Numbered from the stretch's first letter, positions 1-7,268 are shown. The stretch is DNA of 19,575 nt from Collinsella sp. (GCA_019419505.1 DXZS01000011.1:1-19575), one strand, 5' to 3'. Numbers and translations: made by a program. Notes: generated by a model not told the origin, from the sequence alone.

Positions 1-59
1 ACCCCGCCCCACCACTCCACCCACCATATATTGCAAAACACCCCCAATCATATGTTCGA

Positions 60-79
60 AAACACAATATGTTGTGTTT
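60..79. promoter_or_regulatory. small palindrome, possible operator
   Basis: AAACACAA (60-67) and TTGTGTTT (72-79) form a perfect 8-bp inverted repeat around TATG. Just left of it, 44-59 matches an actinobacterial or Gram-positive LexA-type box (CGAAC-N4-GTTCG) well only in its right half, ATATGTTCGA. If a leftward gene starts outside the window, this could be its control region. The role is speculative because the neighbouring gene is not visible. Confidence 0.25.
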
Positions 80-87
80 ACAGCAAC

Positions 88-118
88 GGCGGGATGCCAC
101 CTGTGGCACCCCGCCTTT
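88..118 (+). terminator. GC-rich hairpin, possible terminator
   Basis: GGCGGGATGCCAC (88-100) pairs with GTGGCACCCCGCC (103-115), with one mismatch and a very tight loop, followed by only TTT on the plus strand. It could end a rightward gene outside the window, or act as a second stop for leftward transcripts. The U-run is weak. Confidence 0.4.
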
Positions 119-238
119 CAACCTCAACCTTCAAGTTGACCTTGAGGCGATTTTTGCGTCCCTTTACATGCCGTTCACATCGCCCCCAAACTCCCCCACC
201 CAAGGCACATGCGGCCCGCCACCGCGACGACAAGTGGC

Positions 239-308
239 AAAAATGGGACGGGCCCCAGATTGCCCATGCGCGCGCAAAAGCACGTCGCGGCAATCTGGGG
301 CCCGTCCC
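239..308 (-). terminator. Rho-independent terminator of the recombinase gene (long perfect stem)
   Basis: A perfect 20-bp inverted repeat (245-264 and 289-308) with a 24-nt loop lies 34 nt beyond the recombinase stop codon. On the minus strand the stem is followed by A and then TTTTT (243-239), as expected for an intrinsic terminator. The arm is longer and the loop larger than usual, so it may also be a dispersed palindromic element co-opted as a terminator. Confidence 0.6.
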
Positions 309-341
309 CAAATACCTATAGATATGCAGGCCAGCGATGTG

Positions 342-1283
342 TTAACGATGTGCCAGCGGGTGCGCCGCCAGATAGACCTCGGTCAGTTGCGTACGATCGA
401 CATGCGTGTAGACCTGCGTGGTCGATATATCGGCATGTCCCAAGATCTCCTGTAGCACACGGAGGTCTGCACCGCCCGCAAGCATATGGGTGGCAAAGGA
501 GTGACGCAGCGTATGGGGATGGAGTCCCACCAGCCCCACCTGGCGCCCGTAGCGCTCACAGATGGCATGGATGCCCTGGCGCGACAGACGGCGGCCGTTC
601 TTATTTAAAAAGACCGCTGAGGTCTCGGTTCCGTGGGCATGGGCCGCCAAGCGAGAACGCCCCTTAGTTATATAGCGCGTCAGAGCTCGCGCCGCGCTTC
701 CCACCAACGGGGACAGGCGTTCCTTTGAGCCCTTACCGCGAACGAGCACAAAGCCATCGTCGATATGGATATCGCCAACATCGAGCCCCACCAACTCACT
801 CACACGCAAGCCGCATCCGTAGAGCACTTCCAAGATGGCATGGTCGCGCAAGCCCATCTCGCCCTCGGGGAAGTCTTGATCGAGCAGCGCCGAGACATCC
901 TCCACCGATAGATACTCCGGCAAACGCTCAGCCTTTTTAGGCAGGCGCAACGCCGCCGTTGGATTTTGGGCCACAATCCCATCGCGCACCAAAAAGGCAT
1001 GCAGGCCCTTCACGGCCGCAAGCGCACGCTCCACCGAGGCATCGGAATAGCCCCCATCGCGACGGTCGGCGACAAAGCCCTCCACGACCTGACGAGTCAC
1101 CTCATCAAAAGACATGATGCCCGCCCGCTCCAGATACGCGCAGTACGTCGTCAGGTCACGACGATAGGCCGCAATCGTGTTGCGCGCCAAACCCCGCTCG
1201 ACCGCGAGGTAATCGAGATACTCCCCCGCCGCCACGGCGAGCGACGAGGGAGTAGCTTCGGTATGTTCTTTGTTCGCCGGCAC
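342..1283 (-). CDS. xerD: site-specific tyrosine recombinase, XerC/XerD type
   Basis: This is a 313-residue tyrosine recombinase of the size usual for XerC/XerD (about 300). These enzymes resolve chromosome dimers at dif during division. The N-terminal SAM-like, core-binding domain spans roughly residues 13-105 (RNTIAAYRRDL motif) and the catalytic domain roughly 120-305. The full catalytic set is visible: Arg160 (GCGLRVSEL), Lys184 (GKGSKER), His257 and Arg260 (HPHTLRHSFATH), His283 (LGHADISTTQ) and the nucleophile Tyr292 (VYTH). I chose the GTG start at 1283 because an upstream extension would lie inside pyrG and the family N-terminus fits. The GTG sits 2 nt after the pyrG stop with no clear ribosome site of its own, so translation is probably coupled to pyrG. 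XerC versus XerD cannot be separated by eye; a linked dif site is not visible. The family call is sure, the symbol less so. Confidence 0.9.
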   Translation of the reverse strand: MPANKEHTEATPSSLAVAAGEYLDYLAVERGLARNTIAAYRRDLTTYCAYLERAGIMSFDEVTRQVVEGFVADRRDGGYSDASVERALAAVKGLHAFLVRDGIVAQNPTAALRLPKKAERLPEYLSVEDVSALLDQDFPEGEMGLRDHAILEVLYGCGLRVSELVGLDVGDIHIDDGFVLVRGKGSKERLSPLVGSAARALTRYITKGRSRLAAHAHGTETSAVFLNKNGRRLSRQGIHAICERYGRQVGLVGLHPHTLRHSFATHMLAGGADLRVLQEILGHADISTTQVYTHVDRTQLTEVYLAAHPLAHR

Positions 1284-1285
1284 CC

Positions 1286-2947
1286 TTAGTCCGTAGCGAG
1301 GTTCATGGGCGTCACCTGCAGGCGATCGACGCCCTCGTGCTGACCGATCGAGGCACGCACGAACTCTCGGAACAGCGGCTGCGGGTTGGTCGGACGGCTC
1401 TTGAACTCGGGGTGAGCCTGGGTTGCCACATACCAAGGATGCACGTCGCGCGGCAGCTCGACCATCTCGACCAGGCGCTCGTCGGGCGACAGACCCGAGA
1501 TAACCAAACCGGCGTCCTCAAGCTGGTCGCGGAAGGCGTTGTTGAACTCAAAGCGGTGACGGTGACGCTCGTAGACGAGCTCCTCGCCATATGCCTCGCG
1601 AGCAAGGGTATCGGCGGCGAGCTTGCACGGATAGGCGCCCAGGCGCATGGTGCCGCCCTTCTCGGTCACGTCCTCCTGCGAGCTCATCAGATCGATGACG
1701 CTAAATGGGCCGTCCGGATCGAACTCGGAGGAGCTGGCGCCGGCAAGGCCGACGACGTTGCGGGCGAACTCGCACACGGCCACCTGCATACCCAGGCAAA
1801 TGCCCAGATACGGAATCTTGTGCTCACGGGCAAACTCGGCCGCGAGGATCTTGCCCTCCAGGGCGCGCTTGCCAAAGCCGCCGGGGACCAGGATGCCCGA
1901 GGCGTCGCCCAGAACCTCGGAGACATTCTGCTCGTCGAGGCTCTCGCCGTCGACCAGTTGGACGTCCACATGGCGATCGTAGAAGACGCCCGCATGGTGC
2001 AGGGCCTCGATAACCGACAGGTACGCATCGGGCAGCTGCGTGTACTTGCCCACGACGGCGATCTTCACCTTGTCGGCGTGATGGTTGGCGTGATTCTGTT
2101 TGCGCAGGAACTCATTCCACTCGCTCATGTCGCGCTCACGCGGGTCCAGACCCAGGCGCTCGCAAATGCGCAGGTCAAAGTCCTGCTCGGCAAGCAGCTG
2201 CGGAACATCGTAAATGCTCGCGCAGTCCTCGTTGGTAAAGACGCAATCGGTGTCGACGTCGCAGAAGCTTGCGATCTTCCCGCGGATAGCGTCATCGATA
2301 TGGTGGTCGGAGCGCAACACGATAATATCGGGCTGGATGCCAAAGCTGCGGAGCTCCTTGACGGAATGCTGCGTGGGCTTGGTCTTGACCTCGTGGGCGG
2401 CGGCGATATAGGGAACGAGCGACACGTGGATGTAGCAGACGTTCTCGGGGCCGGCCTCCTTGCGGTACTGACGAATGGCCTCGACAAACGGTTGGGACTC
2501 GATGTCGCCGATCGTGCCGCCCAGCTCGGTGATGACTACATCGGAGCCGGTCTGCTCCTCGATGCGGCGGAACTTATCCTTAATGGCATTGGTGACGTGA
2601 GGAATCACCTGCACGGTACCGCCCAAAAAGTCGCCGCGACGCTCGCGGGCGATCAGGCTCTTATAGATGGCACCGGTCGTAAAGTTGGAATCGCGGGTCA
2701 GGTTCTCATCAATAAAGCGCTCGTAATGACCCAGGTCCAGGTCGGACTCGTAACCATCCTCGGTTACAAAGACCTCACCATGCTGGAACGGGCTCATGGT
2801 ACCGGGGTCGACGTTCAGATACGGGTCGGCCTTCTGCATCGTTACTTTGTAGCCACGCGACTTGAGCAGACGGCCCAGCGAGGCCGCGGTGATACCCTTG
2901 CCCAGGGACGAAACCACGCCACCGGTTACGAACACATGCTTGGTCAT
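1286..2947 (-). CDS. pyrG: CTP synthase (glutamine-hydrolysing)
   Basis: This enzyme makes CTP from UTP, ATP and glutamine, the last step of pyrimidine nucleotide synthesis in the cytosol. The 553-residue protein has the normal two-domain layout. The N-terminal synthetase domain (1 to about 270) begins with the ATP-binding segment FVTGGVVSSLGKG (6-18), followed by DPYLNVDPGTMSP (41-53) and ELGGTIGDIES (141-151). The C-terminal class I glutamine amidotransferase domain (about 293-535) has the nucleophile Cys384 in LGICLGMQ and the His512/Glu514 pair in AHPEF. The length matches the family (about 535-550). The start ATG has only a weak AGGT-type ribosome site about 9 nt upstream. The recombinase gene follows 2 nt after the stop, so the two are almost certainly co-transcribed. 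A candidate promoter with a palindromic spacer lies at 3003-3034. No anomalies seen. Confidence 0.97.
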   Translation of the reverse strand: MTKHVFVTGGVVSSLGKGITAASLGRLLKSRGYKVTMQKADPYLNVDPGTMSPFQHGEVFVTEDGYESDLDLGHYERFIDENLTRDSNFTTGAIYKSLIARERRGDFLGGTVQVIPHVTNAIKDKFRRIEEQTGSDVVITELGGTIGDIESQPFVEAIRQYRKEAGPENVCYIHVSLVPYIAAAHEVKTKPTQHSVKELRSFGIQPDIIVLRSDHHIDDAIRGKIASFCDVDTDCVFTNEDCASIYDVPQLLAEQDFDLRICERLGLDPRERDMSEWNEFLRKQNHANHHADKVKIAVVGKYTQLPDAYLSVIEALHHAGVFYDRHVDVQLVDGESLDEQNVSEVLGDASGILVPGGFGKRALEGKILAAEFAREHKIPYLGICLGMQVAVCEFARNVVGLAGASSSEFDPDGPFSVIDLMSSQEDVTEKGGTMRLGAYPCKLAADTLAREAYGEELVYERHRHRFEFNNAFRDQLEDAGLVISGLSPDERLVEMVELPRDVHPWYVATQAHPEFKSRPTNPQPLFREFVRASIGQHEGVDRLQVTPMNLATD

Positions 2948-3002
2948 ATTGAGTTACCTGCGCTTCCCGTAGAAGTTGTTTATCCACATCTTACGGGTCT
3001 TC

Positions 3003-3034
3003 ATTGTAATACTCGCGCCGCGGACCGTCCGCAA
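3003..3034 (-). promoter_or_regulatory. candidate pyrG promoter with palindromic spacer
   Basis: On the minus strand TTGCGG (3034-3029) is followed after 17 nt by TATTAC (3011-3006), itself overlapping TACAAT (3008-3003). The spacer contains a 13-bp palindrome, GCGGAC-C-GTCCGC on the plus strand (3020-3032), which overlaps the -35 box and could be an operator. It lies about 55-85 nt upstream of the pyrG start and downstream of the preceding gene's terminator. Confidence 0.45.
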
Positions 3035-3069
3035 TTTTTCTCGCGTGCGATTGCATTTCTCGATCTTGA

Positions 3070-3100
3070 AACAAAACGCCGCCCGGTTTCCCAGGCGGCG
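3070..3100 (-). terminator. Rho-independent terminator of the winged-helix gene
   Basis: CGCCGCC (3077-3083) pairs with GGCGGCG (3094-3100), with two further G-C pairs inside after one mismatch. On the minus strand the stem is followed by TTTTGTTTC. It lies 25 nt beyond the stop of the gene ending at 3126, separating it from pyrG. Confidence 0.8.
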
Positions 3101-3125
3101 TCGCTATGGCAAGGGTTACATGCTG

Positions 3126-3464
3126 CTATCGATCAGCAACCTCGTCCTCAAGCATTTCTTGAACGAGCATGCCGGTACGGACGCCCTCAAGATACCACTC
3201 GCCACGTTCGGTGAGGCAAATGCCATTTGCAAGCTGACCGCCGTCGTCGCTATAACGCGAGACGACATCAATCATGCCTTCGGAATCCAAGCGATCGATT
3301 GCGGCGCGGGCACGATACGGCGAAACCCCCACGCGCTCGGCAAGCGTTTTGCGCGAGAAACCATACGGCCCGCCATTGTCTTCGGTTTGCTGGTCGATCT
3401 CCATCAACACCAGCACCTCGACACGCTTCATATCGTTGACACTCGCACGACCCTTGCCCGCCAT
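3126..3464 (-). CDS. small winged-helix DNA-binding protein, function unknown
   Basis: I do not recognise this gene beyond its fold. The 112-residue product looks like a winged helix-turn-helix transcription factor: a first helix around residues 11-25 (MKRVEVLVLMEID), a helix-turn-helix at about 37-66 (SRKTLAERVGVSPYRARAAIDRLDSEG), a probable wing at about 66-84 and LTERGEWYLEGV (84-95), which resembles the end of MarR/PadR-like domains. A longer GTG-initiated frame exists to 3518, but the ATG at 3464 has a near-perfect ribosome site (GAGGAGG, 5 nt upstream), so that start is preferred. It is a single-gene unit with its own terminator. No target is evident. An alternative is a phage-type or plasmid-type regulator, but nothing else in the area is mobile. 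Confidence 0.7.
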   Translation of the reverse strand: MAGKGRASVNDMKRVEVLVLMEIDQQTEDNGGPYGFSRKTLAERVGVSPYRARAAIDRLDSEGMIDVVSRYSDDGGQLANGICLTERGEWYLEGVRTGMLVQEMLEDEVADR

Positions 3465-3653
3465 AGCAGCCTCCTCAAACCGAGCACGAGCATCTAACGC
3501 GCCGTGCGCGACCGACACACCTCACGATGGCAGGTAATATCCATCATGCGGCATCCCGCTAAGGATGAAACAGTTACGGTTATTGTATACCGCTCAAATT
3601 GTTTCTAGGCAGGTAAACGGCTATTTTTCGCCGAAATAGGCACTTTATTGATC

Positions 3654-3686
3654 AAAAAGCCGTACCGGGCGCTAACCCGATACGGC
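3654..3686 (-). terminator. Rho-independent terminator of the DUF1846 gene
   Basis: GCCGTACCGGG (3659-3669) pairs with CCCGATACGGC (3676-3686) with one mismatch and a 6-nt loop. On the minus strand it is followed by TTTTT (3658-3654). It lies 34 nt after the stop codon at 3721. Confidence 0.85.
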
Positions 3687-3720
3687 CAAACTGCAATGCA
3701 ATTACCGCGGTGCTTCAAAC

Positions 3721-5202
3721 TTAGCGATGGAAGAAACCGCGGCGCTCAAACTTGGGCTCGCAGCACACGTTGATACCCAGTTTGCGCAGTACCGTCTCGT
3801 CCGTCGGCGAGATGATCACGCTAAAGAAGGCATCGCAACCGCGCAACTGCTCCAGGCCCGAAAGGACGCGAGCGGCCGTCTCACTCGTGGCCGAGGTGAT
3901 CGACAGCGCCATAAGCGTCTCGTCGGTGTGGAGGCGCGGGTTTTTGCTACCCAGGAAATGCGTCTTGAGCTTGCTGATGGGCTCGATCGCCTCATCGCTA
4001 ATGACCTCGAGCTCAAGGTCGACGCCCGAGACATGCTTGAGGGCGTTCATAATGAGCGAACTTGCGGCGCCCAGGCGCGTGGAGGTCTTACCGGTCACCA
4101 CGGAGCCATCGGGCATGACCATGGCACCCACGGGACCACCCGTCAGCTGTTCCCTGGTGAGGGCCGCCGAGCGTGCCGGTGAGTAGTTCTTATCGATGCC
4201 GGCTTTCTTCATAATAATCTTGAGACGGTCGACTTGCTCATCGCCCACGCCGGTACGGCGCACATTTTCGACCGCGGTAAAGTAGCGGCGAACGATCTCC
4301 ATCTTGGAAGCGTCGCGGCAGGCATCGTCATCGGTGATGGCAAAGCCGACCATATTGACGCCCATGTCCGTAGGGCTCTGGTAGGGGCTCTTGCCCAGGA
4401 TCTTTTCCATCAGAGCACGGACCACCGGGAAGGCCTCGACGTCGCGGTTGTAGTTGACCGTGGTCTTGTTGTAGGCCTCCAAGTGGAAGGAGTCGATGAT
4501 ATTGGCATCGTCGAGGTCGGCCGTGGCGGCCTCATAGGCGATGTTGACCGGATGCGTGAGGGGCAGATTCCAGACCGGGAACGTCTCGAACTTGGCGTAG
4601 CCGGCAGCGGTGCCGTGTTTGTGCTCGTGATAGAGCTGAGACAGGCAGGTGGCGAGCTTGCCCGAGCCAGGGCCGGGTGCCGTCACGACAACGAGCGGAC
4701 GGGTGGTCTCGACAAACTCGTTCTTGCCATAGCCGTCGTCAGACACGATCAGGTCGACGTCGTGCGGATAGCCCTCGATGGGATAGTGCAGCTTGGCGGG
4801 AATGCCGAGCGCGTTCAGGCGATTGCGGAACACATCGGCGGCGGGCTGGCCGGCGTACTGGGTGATAACCACGGCCGCGACAGCAAAACCGTTGCCGCGG
4901 AACAGGTCGACCAGGCGCAAAACGTCCTCGTCATAGGTAATGCCAAGGTCGCCACGGGCCTTATTCTTCTCGATGTGGTTCGCGTTGATCGCGATGATGA
5001 CCTCAACGTCATCGGCAATGCTCTTGAGCATGCGAAACTTGCTGTCCGGCTCAAAACCCGGCAGCACGCGGCTGGCATGATAGTCATCGAACAACTTGCC
5101 GCCAAACTCCAAATACAGCTTGCCGCCAAACTGCGAGATGCGCTCCTTAATATGAGCGGCCTGCAGCTCGATATACTTCGCGTTGTCGAAACCCTGGCGC
5201 AT
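3721..5202 (-). CDS. DUF1846 (UPF0371) family protein
   Basis: The 493-residue protein matches the DUF1846/UPF0371 family, known from structural genomics and common in streptococci and actinobacteria; as far as I recall its reaction has not been established. Signature stretches are KLYLEFGGKLFDDYHASRVL (28-47), the acidic NKARGDLGITYDEDVLRLVD (80-99), a glycine-rich loop APGPGSGKLA (175-184) that is not a canonical Walker A, and GFFHR at the very end. No signal peptide or membrane segment is seen, so it is likely cytosolic. The ATG at 5202 is chosen over one 24 nt upstream because GGGAG precedes it at good distance and family members begin near here. It stands alone, with its own terminator and a perfect TATAAT upstream. 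Its position beside the arginine locus may be accidental. Confidence 0.85.
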   Translation of the reverse strand: MRQGFDNAKYIELQAAHIKERISQFGGKLYLEFGGKLFDDYHASRVLPGFEPDSKFRMLKSIADDVEVIIAINANHIEKNKARGDLGITYDEDVLRLVDLFRGNGFAVAAVVITQYAGQPAADVFRNRLNALGIPAKLHYPIEGYPHDVDLIVSDDGYGKNEFVETTRPLVVVTAPGPGSGKLATCLSQLYHEHKHGTAAGYAKFETFPVWNLPLTHPVNIAYEAATADLDDANIIDSFHLEAYNKTTVNYNRDVEAFPVVRALMEKILGKSPYQSPTDMGVNMVGFAITDDDACRDASKMEIVRRYFTAVENVRRTGVGDEQVDRLKIIMKKAGIDKNYSPARSAALTREQLTGGPVGAMVMPDGSVVTGKTSTRLGAASSLIMNALKHVSGVDLELEVISDEAIEPISKLKTHFLGSKNPRLHTDETLMALSITSATSETAARVLSGLEQLRGCDAFFSVIISPTDETVLRKLGINVCCEPKFERRGFFHR

Positions 5203-5241
5203 ATATGGCTCCCGTCCCGTTTCCATTTAATGTTCTAGGCG

Positions 5242-5247
5242 ATTATA
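5242..5247 (-). promoter_or_regulatory. candidate -10 box for the DUF1846 gene
   Basis: A perfect TATAAT lies on the minus strand 40 nt upstream of the chosen start. No good -35 hexamer is seen at 16-18 nt; TTGGGT at 5274-5269 is 21 nt away. The promoter may therefore depend on an activator or be weak. Confidence 0.45.
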
Positions 5248-5360
5248 ACGGAGCCCTCCCTCCCCGATACCCAAACCATCAACAGGCACCAACCAAACAC
5301 GCCCACCGCAACCGCCGGGGACCCGGGGTGGCTCATTTGGAACGGGAAACAAGGCACTCA

Positions 5361-5458
5361 GCACCAACAATGAAAACGTCGCAGGTTAAGCATAAGCCAG
5401 CGAAAGCCCGCCAGAGTAGGCAAAGCGCCCCTGCACCAACAATGGAAAGCGCCGCAGG
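5361..5458. repeat. imperfect direct repeat (two units)
   Basis: Units at about 5361-5386 and 5432-5458 both contain GCACCAACAATG followed by a GAAA-like run and CGCAGG. They are about 71 bp apart. A shorter relative, GGCACCAACCAA, occurs near 5284. They do not encode anything recognisable. Confidence 0.5.
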
Positions 5459-5475
5459 CAGAGGACGGACAGCGA

Positions 5476-5575
5476 GCGCCGTCCAGAACGTACAAGTTGG
5501 CATGAAAAAGGCAAGGCATAGACCTTTTGGTCATGCCTTGCCTTTTGAATGACAAATTGTCGTTCTGGACGGCGC
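5476..5575. repeat. 100-bp long inverted repeat, MITE-like or giant hairpin
   Basis: The arms run from GCGCCGTCCAGAACG (5476-5490) to its exact complement at 5561-5575. They continue inward through ACAA/TTGT and a partly matched segment into an 18-bp stem (5506-5524 with one bulge, against 5529-5546) capped by TTTT. The arms are near-complementary over about 47 bp each. CAGCG occurs directly on both sides (5470-5474 and 5577-5581), each 1 nt from the repeat edge, which resembles a target-site duplication. Confidence 0.6.
5505..5546 (-). terminator. probable terminator downstream of the carrier gene
   Basis: The inner 18-bp stem of the long inverted repeat is followed on the minus strand by a run of T (5509-5505) and on the plus strand by TTTT, so it can stop transcription in either direction. 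It is about 210 nt beyond the carrier gene's stop, leaving a long structured 3' region. It is the last such signal before the DUF1846 promoter. Confidence 0.65.
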
Positions 5576-5588
5576 GCAGCGTCGACTG

Positions 5589-5756
5589 GTTGCGCGGTTC
5601 GTAGAACCGCGCAACATAAGAGCGCCTCCCCCCGCGCACGGAACGGGAGGAGGCTAAAGGTAGGAGTCTACCGGTGGGGTTACCCCACCGGACAGACGAT
5701 GACCAGGTGATCCTTTACAGGATCGTCATGGTTTCCGTGGGGTACCCAAGGGGTAC
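5589..5756 (-). other. run of five hairpins 3' of the carrier gene
   Basis: In minus-strand order: GTACCC/GGGTAC around a 3-nt loop (5742-5756), abutting the stop codon; ATGAC+GATCC with GGATC+GTCAT (5699-5729); CCGGTGGGG/CCCCACCGG (5671-5691, perfect); an 11-bp stem with one mismatch (5624-5654); and GTTGCGCGGTTC/GAACCGCGCAAC around GTA (5589-5615, perfect). GGTAG/CTACC (5659-5672) could compete with the third by 2 nt. None except the downstream one has a U-run, so this is not just a terminator. It may stabilise the mRNA or form a separate structured RNA. Confidence 0.5.
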
Positions 5757-7235
5757 TTAGAGCATCACGCAGGCGACGGTCAGAATGATGGCGCAGACGA
5801 CGGAGAGAGCGACGATGAGCTTGAGAGCAAACTTGAGCCAGGTCGTCCACTCGATCTTGGCCAGGGCAAGACCGCCCATGATGGCGCCGGAGGTCGGGGT
5901 GAACAGGTTCACGACGCCGATGGCGGCGGAGAAGATCATGACCATGACCTCGGGCGAGAAGCCGAGCTTAACAGCCAGCGGTCCCATGATGGGCATGGAG
6001 ACAGTAGCCATACCGGAGGTCGAGGGGATCAGGAAGGACAGGCCGAAGTAGACCAGGAAGCTCATGGGAGCGAAGATCACGCCGGACAGGCCAGCCAGAG
6101 CATTGGCGGCAGCGTCGAGGACGTAGACGTCGAGGCCGGTGCTAGCCATGAGGACGGAGATACCACGGGCAAGAGCGATGACGAGGACAACGGACATCAT
6201 GTCGGCAGCGCCGGTGATGAAGGTGTTGACGATCTGCTTCTCGGAGAGGCCACCGATGATACCGATCAGGACAGCCATGAGGAAGAACCAGGTGGAAGCC
6301 TCGTCGAAGTACCACTGGCCAATGGGCAGGCCGGTGATCAGGGCAGACCAGCCCTGAACGATGGCGTTACCGTCGGCGTCATAGACAGCGCCAGCATCGA
6401 AGAAGTTGGCGACGCCCTCGTTGAGGTCGGCCAGCGGGATGAAGCCGACGATCATGACGACGAAGGTGAAGGCAAAGGCGATCAGAACACCCTTCTGACG
6501 ACCGGTGAGCTTGACCTCCTTGTGAACCTCGGAAGCAGCCTTGCCGTGAGCCTCTTCGGCGTCCTTGAGCTCCTGCATCGAAAGGATGGTGGAACCCTTG
6601 TCAGCCTTGACCTTCTTGGCATAGCTCATGACGAAGAGGATGGACATAACAGTGGTAACAATCCACAGGACGGCACCGAGGCCGATGATGATGGACTGGT
6701 TGACCTCAATGCCAACGCCGGTCAGAGCGTCGACGGCAGCACCGACGGCAAACGGGTTAACCGTGGAGCCGAGGCAGCCGCAGCCAGCGCCGAGCAGGAC
6801 GGTGGCAGCGCCGACCATAGGGTCGAAGCCAGCAGCCATCATGGTGGCGGCGAGCAGGGCGTAGAAGGGAACGGTCTCCTCGCACATACCATAGGTGGTA
6901 CCACCGAGGGAGAAGATGAACATCAGCACGGGAATGAGCATGATCTCATTGCCCTTAAGCTTCTGCACCAGAACGGCAATGCCGTTGTCCAGGGCGCCGG
7001 TCTCGGTCATCATGCCGAGGAAGCCACCGAGGATCATAACGAAGAGGCAGACGGGCAGAGCGTCAGCGAAGCCCTTGACCGGGGCGGTGCAGAAATCGCT
7101 CAGGCGGGCAGCGGTAACCGCGCCACCGGACGTACCGGAGACGATAACGGTAACAACCGCGACGATTGCCAGCAGAGCAAGAAGAATGGTGAACGATGAA
7201 GGCATACCGCGCTTTTTCTTAGCGGTCTCAGTCAT
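5757..7235 (-). CDS. YfcC-family membrane carrier, probable arginine/ornithine exchanger
   Basis: This 492-residue integral membrane protein belongs to the YfcC/DcuC-like group of the ion transporter superfamily. Hydrophobic segments lie at about 14-34, 60-78, 98-114, 124-152, 181-204, 249-268, 313-330, 345-365, 385-404, 430-448 and 470-490, with a charged cytosolic loop near 205-248. Two hairpin-like signatures typical of this superfamily are visible, PSTSG (404-408) and FTPTSG (445-450). YfcC-type carriers often occupy the ArcD position in arginine deiminase loci. Directly after arcB, the likely job here is to import arginine in exchange for ornithine, though this is inferred from context. 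In-frame ATGs occur at 7262, 7244 and 7235. The last is chosen because GAAGGGGGG lies about 9 nt upstream and the N-terminus then starts MTETAKKKRG. A terminator-like hairpin and a leader inverted repeat separate it from arcB. Confidence 0.82.
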   Translation of the reverse strand: MTETAKKKRGMPSSFTILLALLAIVAVVTVIVSGTSGGAVTAARLSDFCTAPVKGFADALPVCLFVMILGGFLGMMTETGALDNGIAVLVQKLKGNEIMLIPVLMFIFSLGGTTYGMCEETVPFYALLAATMMAAGFDPMVGAATVLLGAGCGCLGSTVNPFAVGAAVDALTGVGIEVNQSIIIGLGAVLWIVTTVMSILFVMSYAKKVKADKGSTILSMQELKDAEEAHGKAASEVHKEVKLTGRQKGVLIAFAFTFVVMIVGFIPLADLNEGVANFFDAGAVYDADGNAIVQGWSALITGLPIGQWYFDEASTWFFLMAVLIGIIGGLSEKQIVNTFITGAADMMSVVLVIALARGISVLMASTGLDVYVLDAAANALAGLSGVIFAPMSFLVYFGLSFLIPSTSGMATVSMPIMGPLAVKLGFSPEVMVMIFSAAIGVVNLFTPTSGAIMGGLALAKIEWTTWLKFALKLIVALSVVCAIILTVACVML

Positions 7236-7268
7236 AGTTCTCATCCCCCCTTCATAAATCATTTACTG

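Larger units (their letters stand above)
1..341. other. gene-free left flank
   Basis: No convincing coding region is seen here; the open frames are short and have no recognisable content. The stretch holds a small palindrome at 60-79, a GC-rich hairpin at 88-115 and a long perfect hairpin at 245-308, all listed separately. It separates the recombinase gene (leftward) from whatever lies beyond the window edge. Confidence 0.7.
5203..5756. other. 554-bp gene-free, hairpin-rich interval
   Basis: No supported gene lies here. From left to right it holds the DUF1846 promoter, an imperfect direct repeat (5361-5386 and 5432-5458), a 100-bp long inverted repeat (5476-5575) and five more hairpins up to the stop codon of the carrier gene. 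Short open frames in both directions have low-complexity or shadow-like translations. Confidence 0.7.

Noticed and set aside
1284..1436. N-terminal extension of the recombinase to 1436
   Set aside because: The extra 51 residues overlap pyrG codons and have no family similarity. The GTG at 1283 right after the pyrG stop explains the start.
1337..3214. 625-residue plus-strand open frame
   Set aside because: It is antisense to pyrG, which has complete family motifs. The frame is open only because of codon bias.
4234..5238. 334-residue plus-strand open frame
   Set aside because: It is antisense to the DUF1846 gene and has the same shadow composition.
5358..5639. 93-residue minus-strand open frame with a repeated FHCWC
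   Set aside because: The repeat is just the translated direct repeat. The frame runs through the long palindrome and hairpins, so it is not a credible gene.
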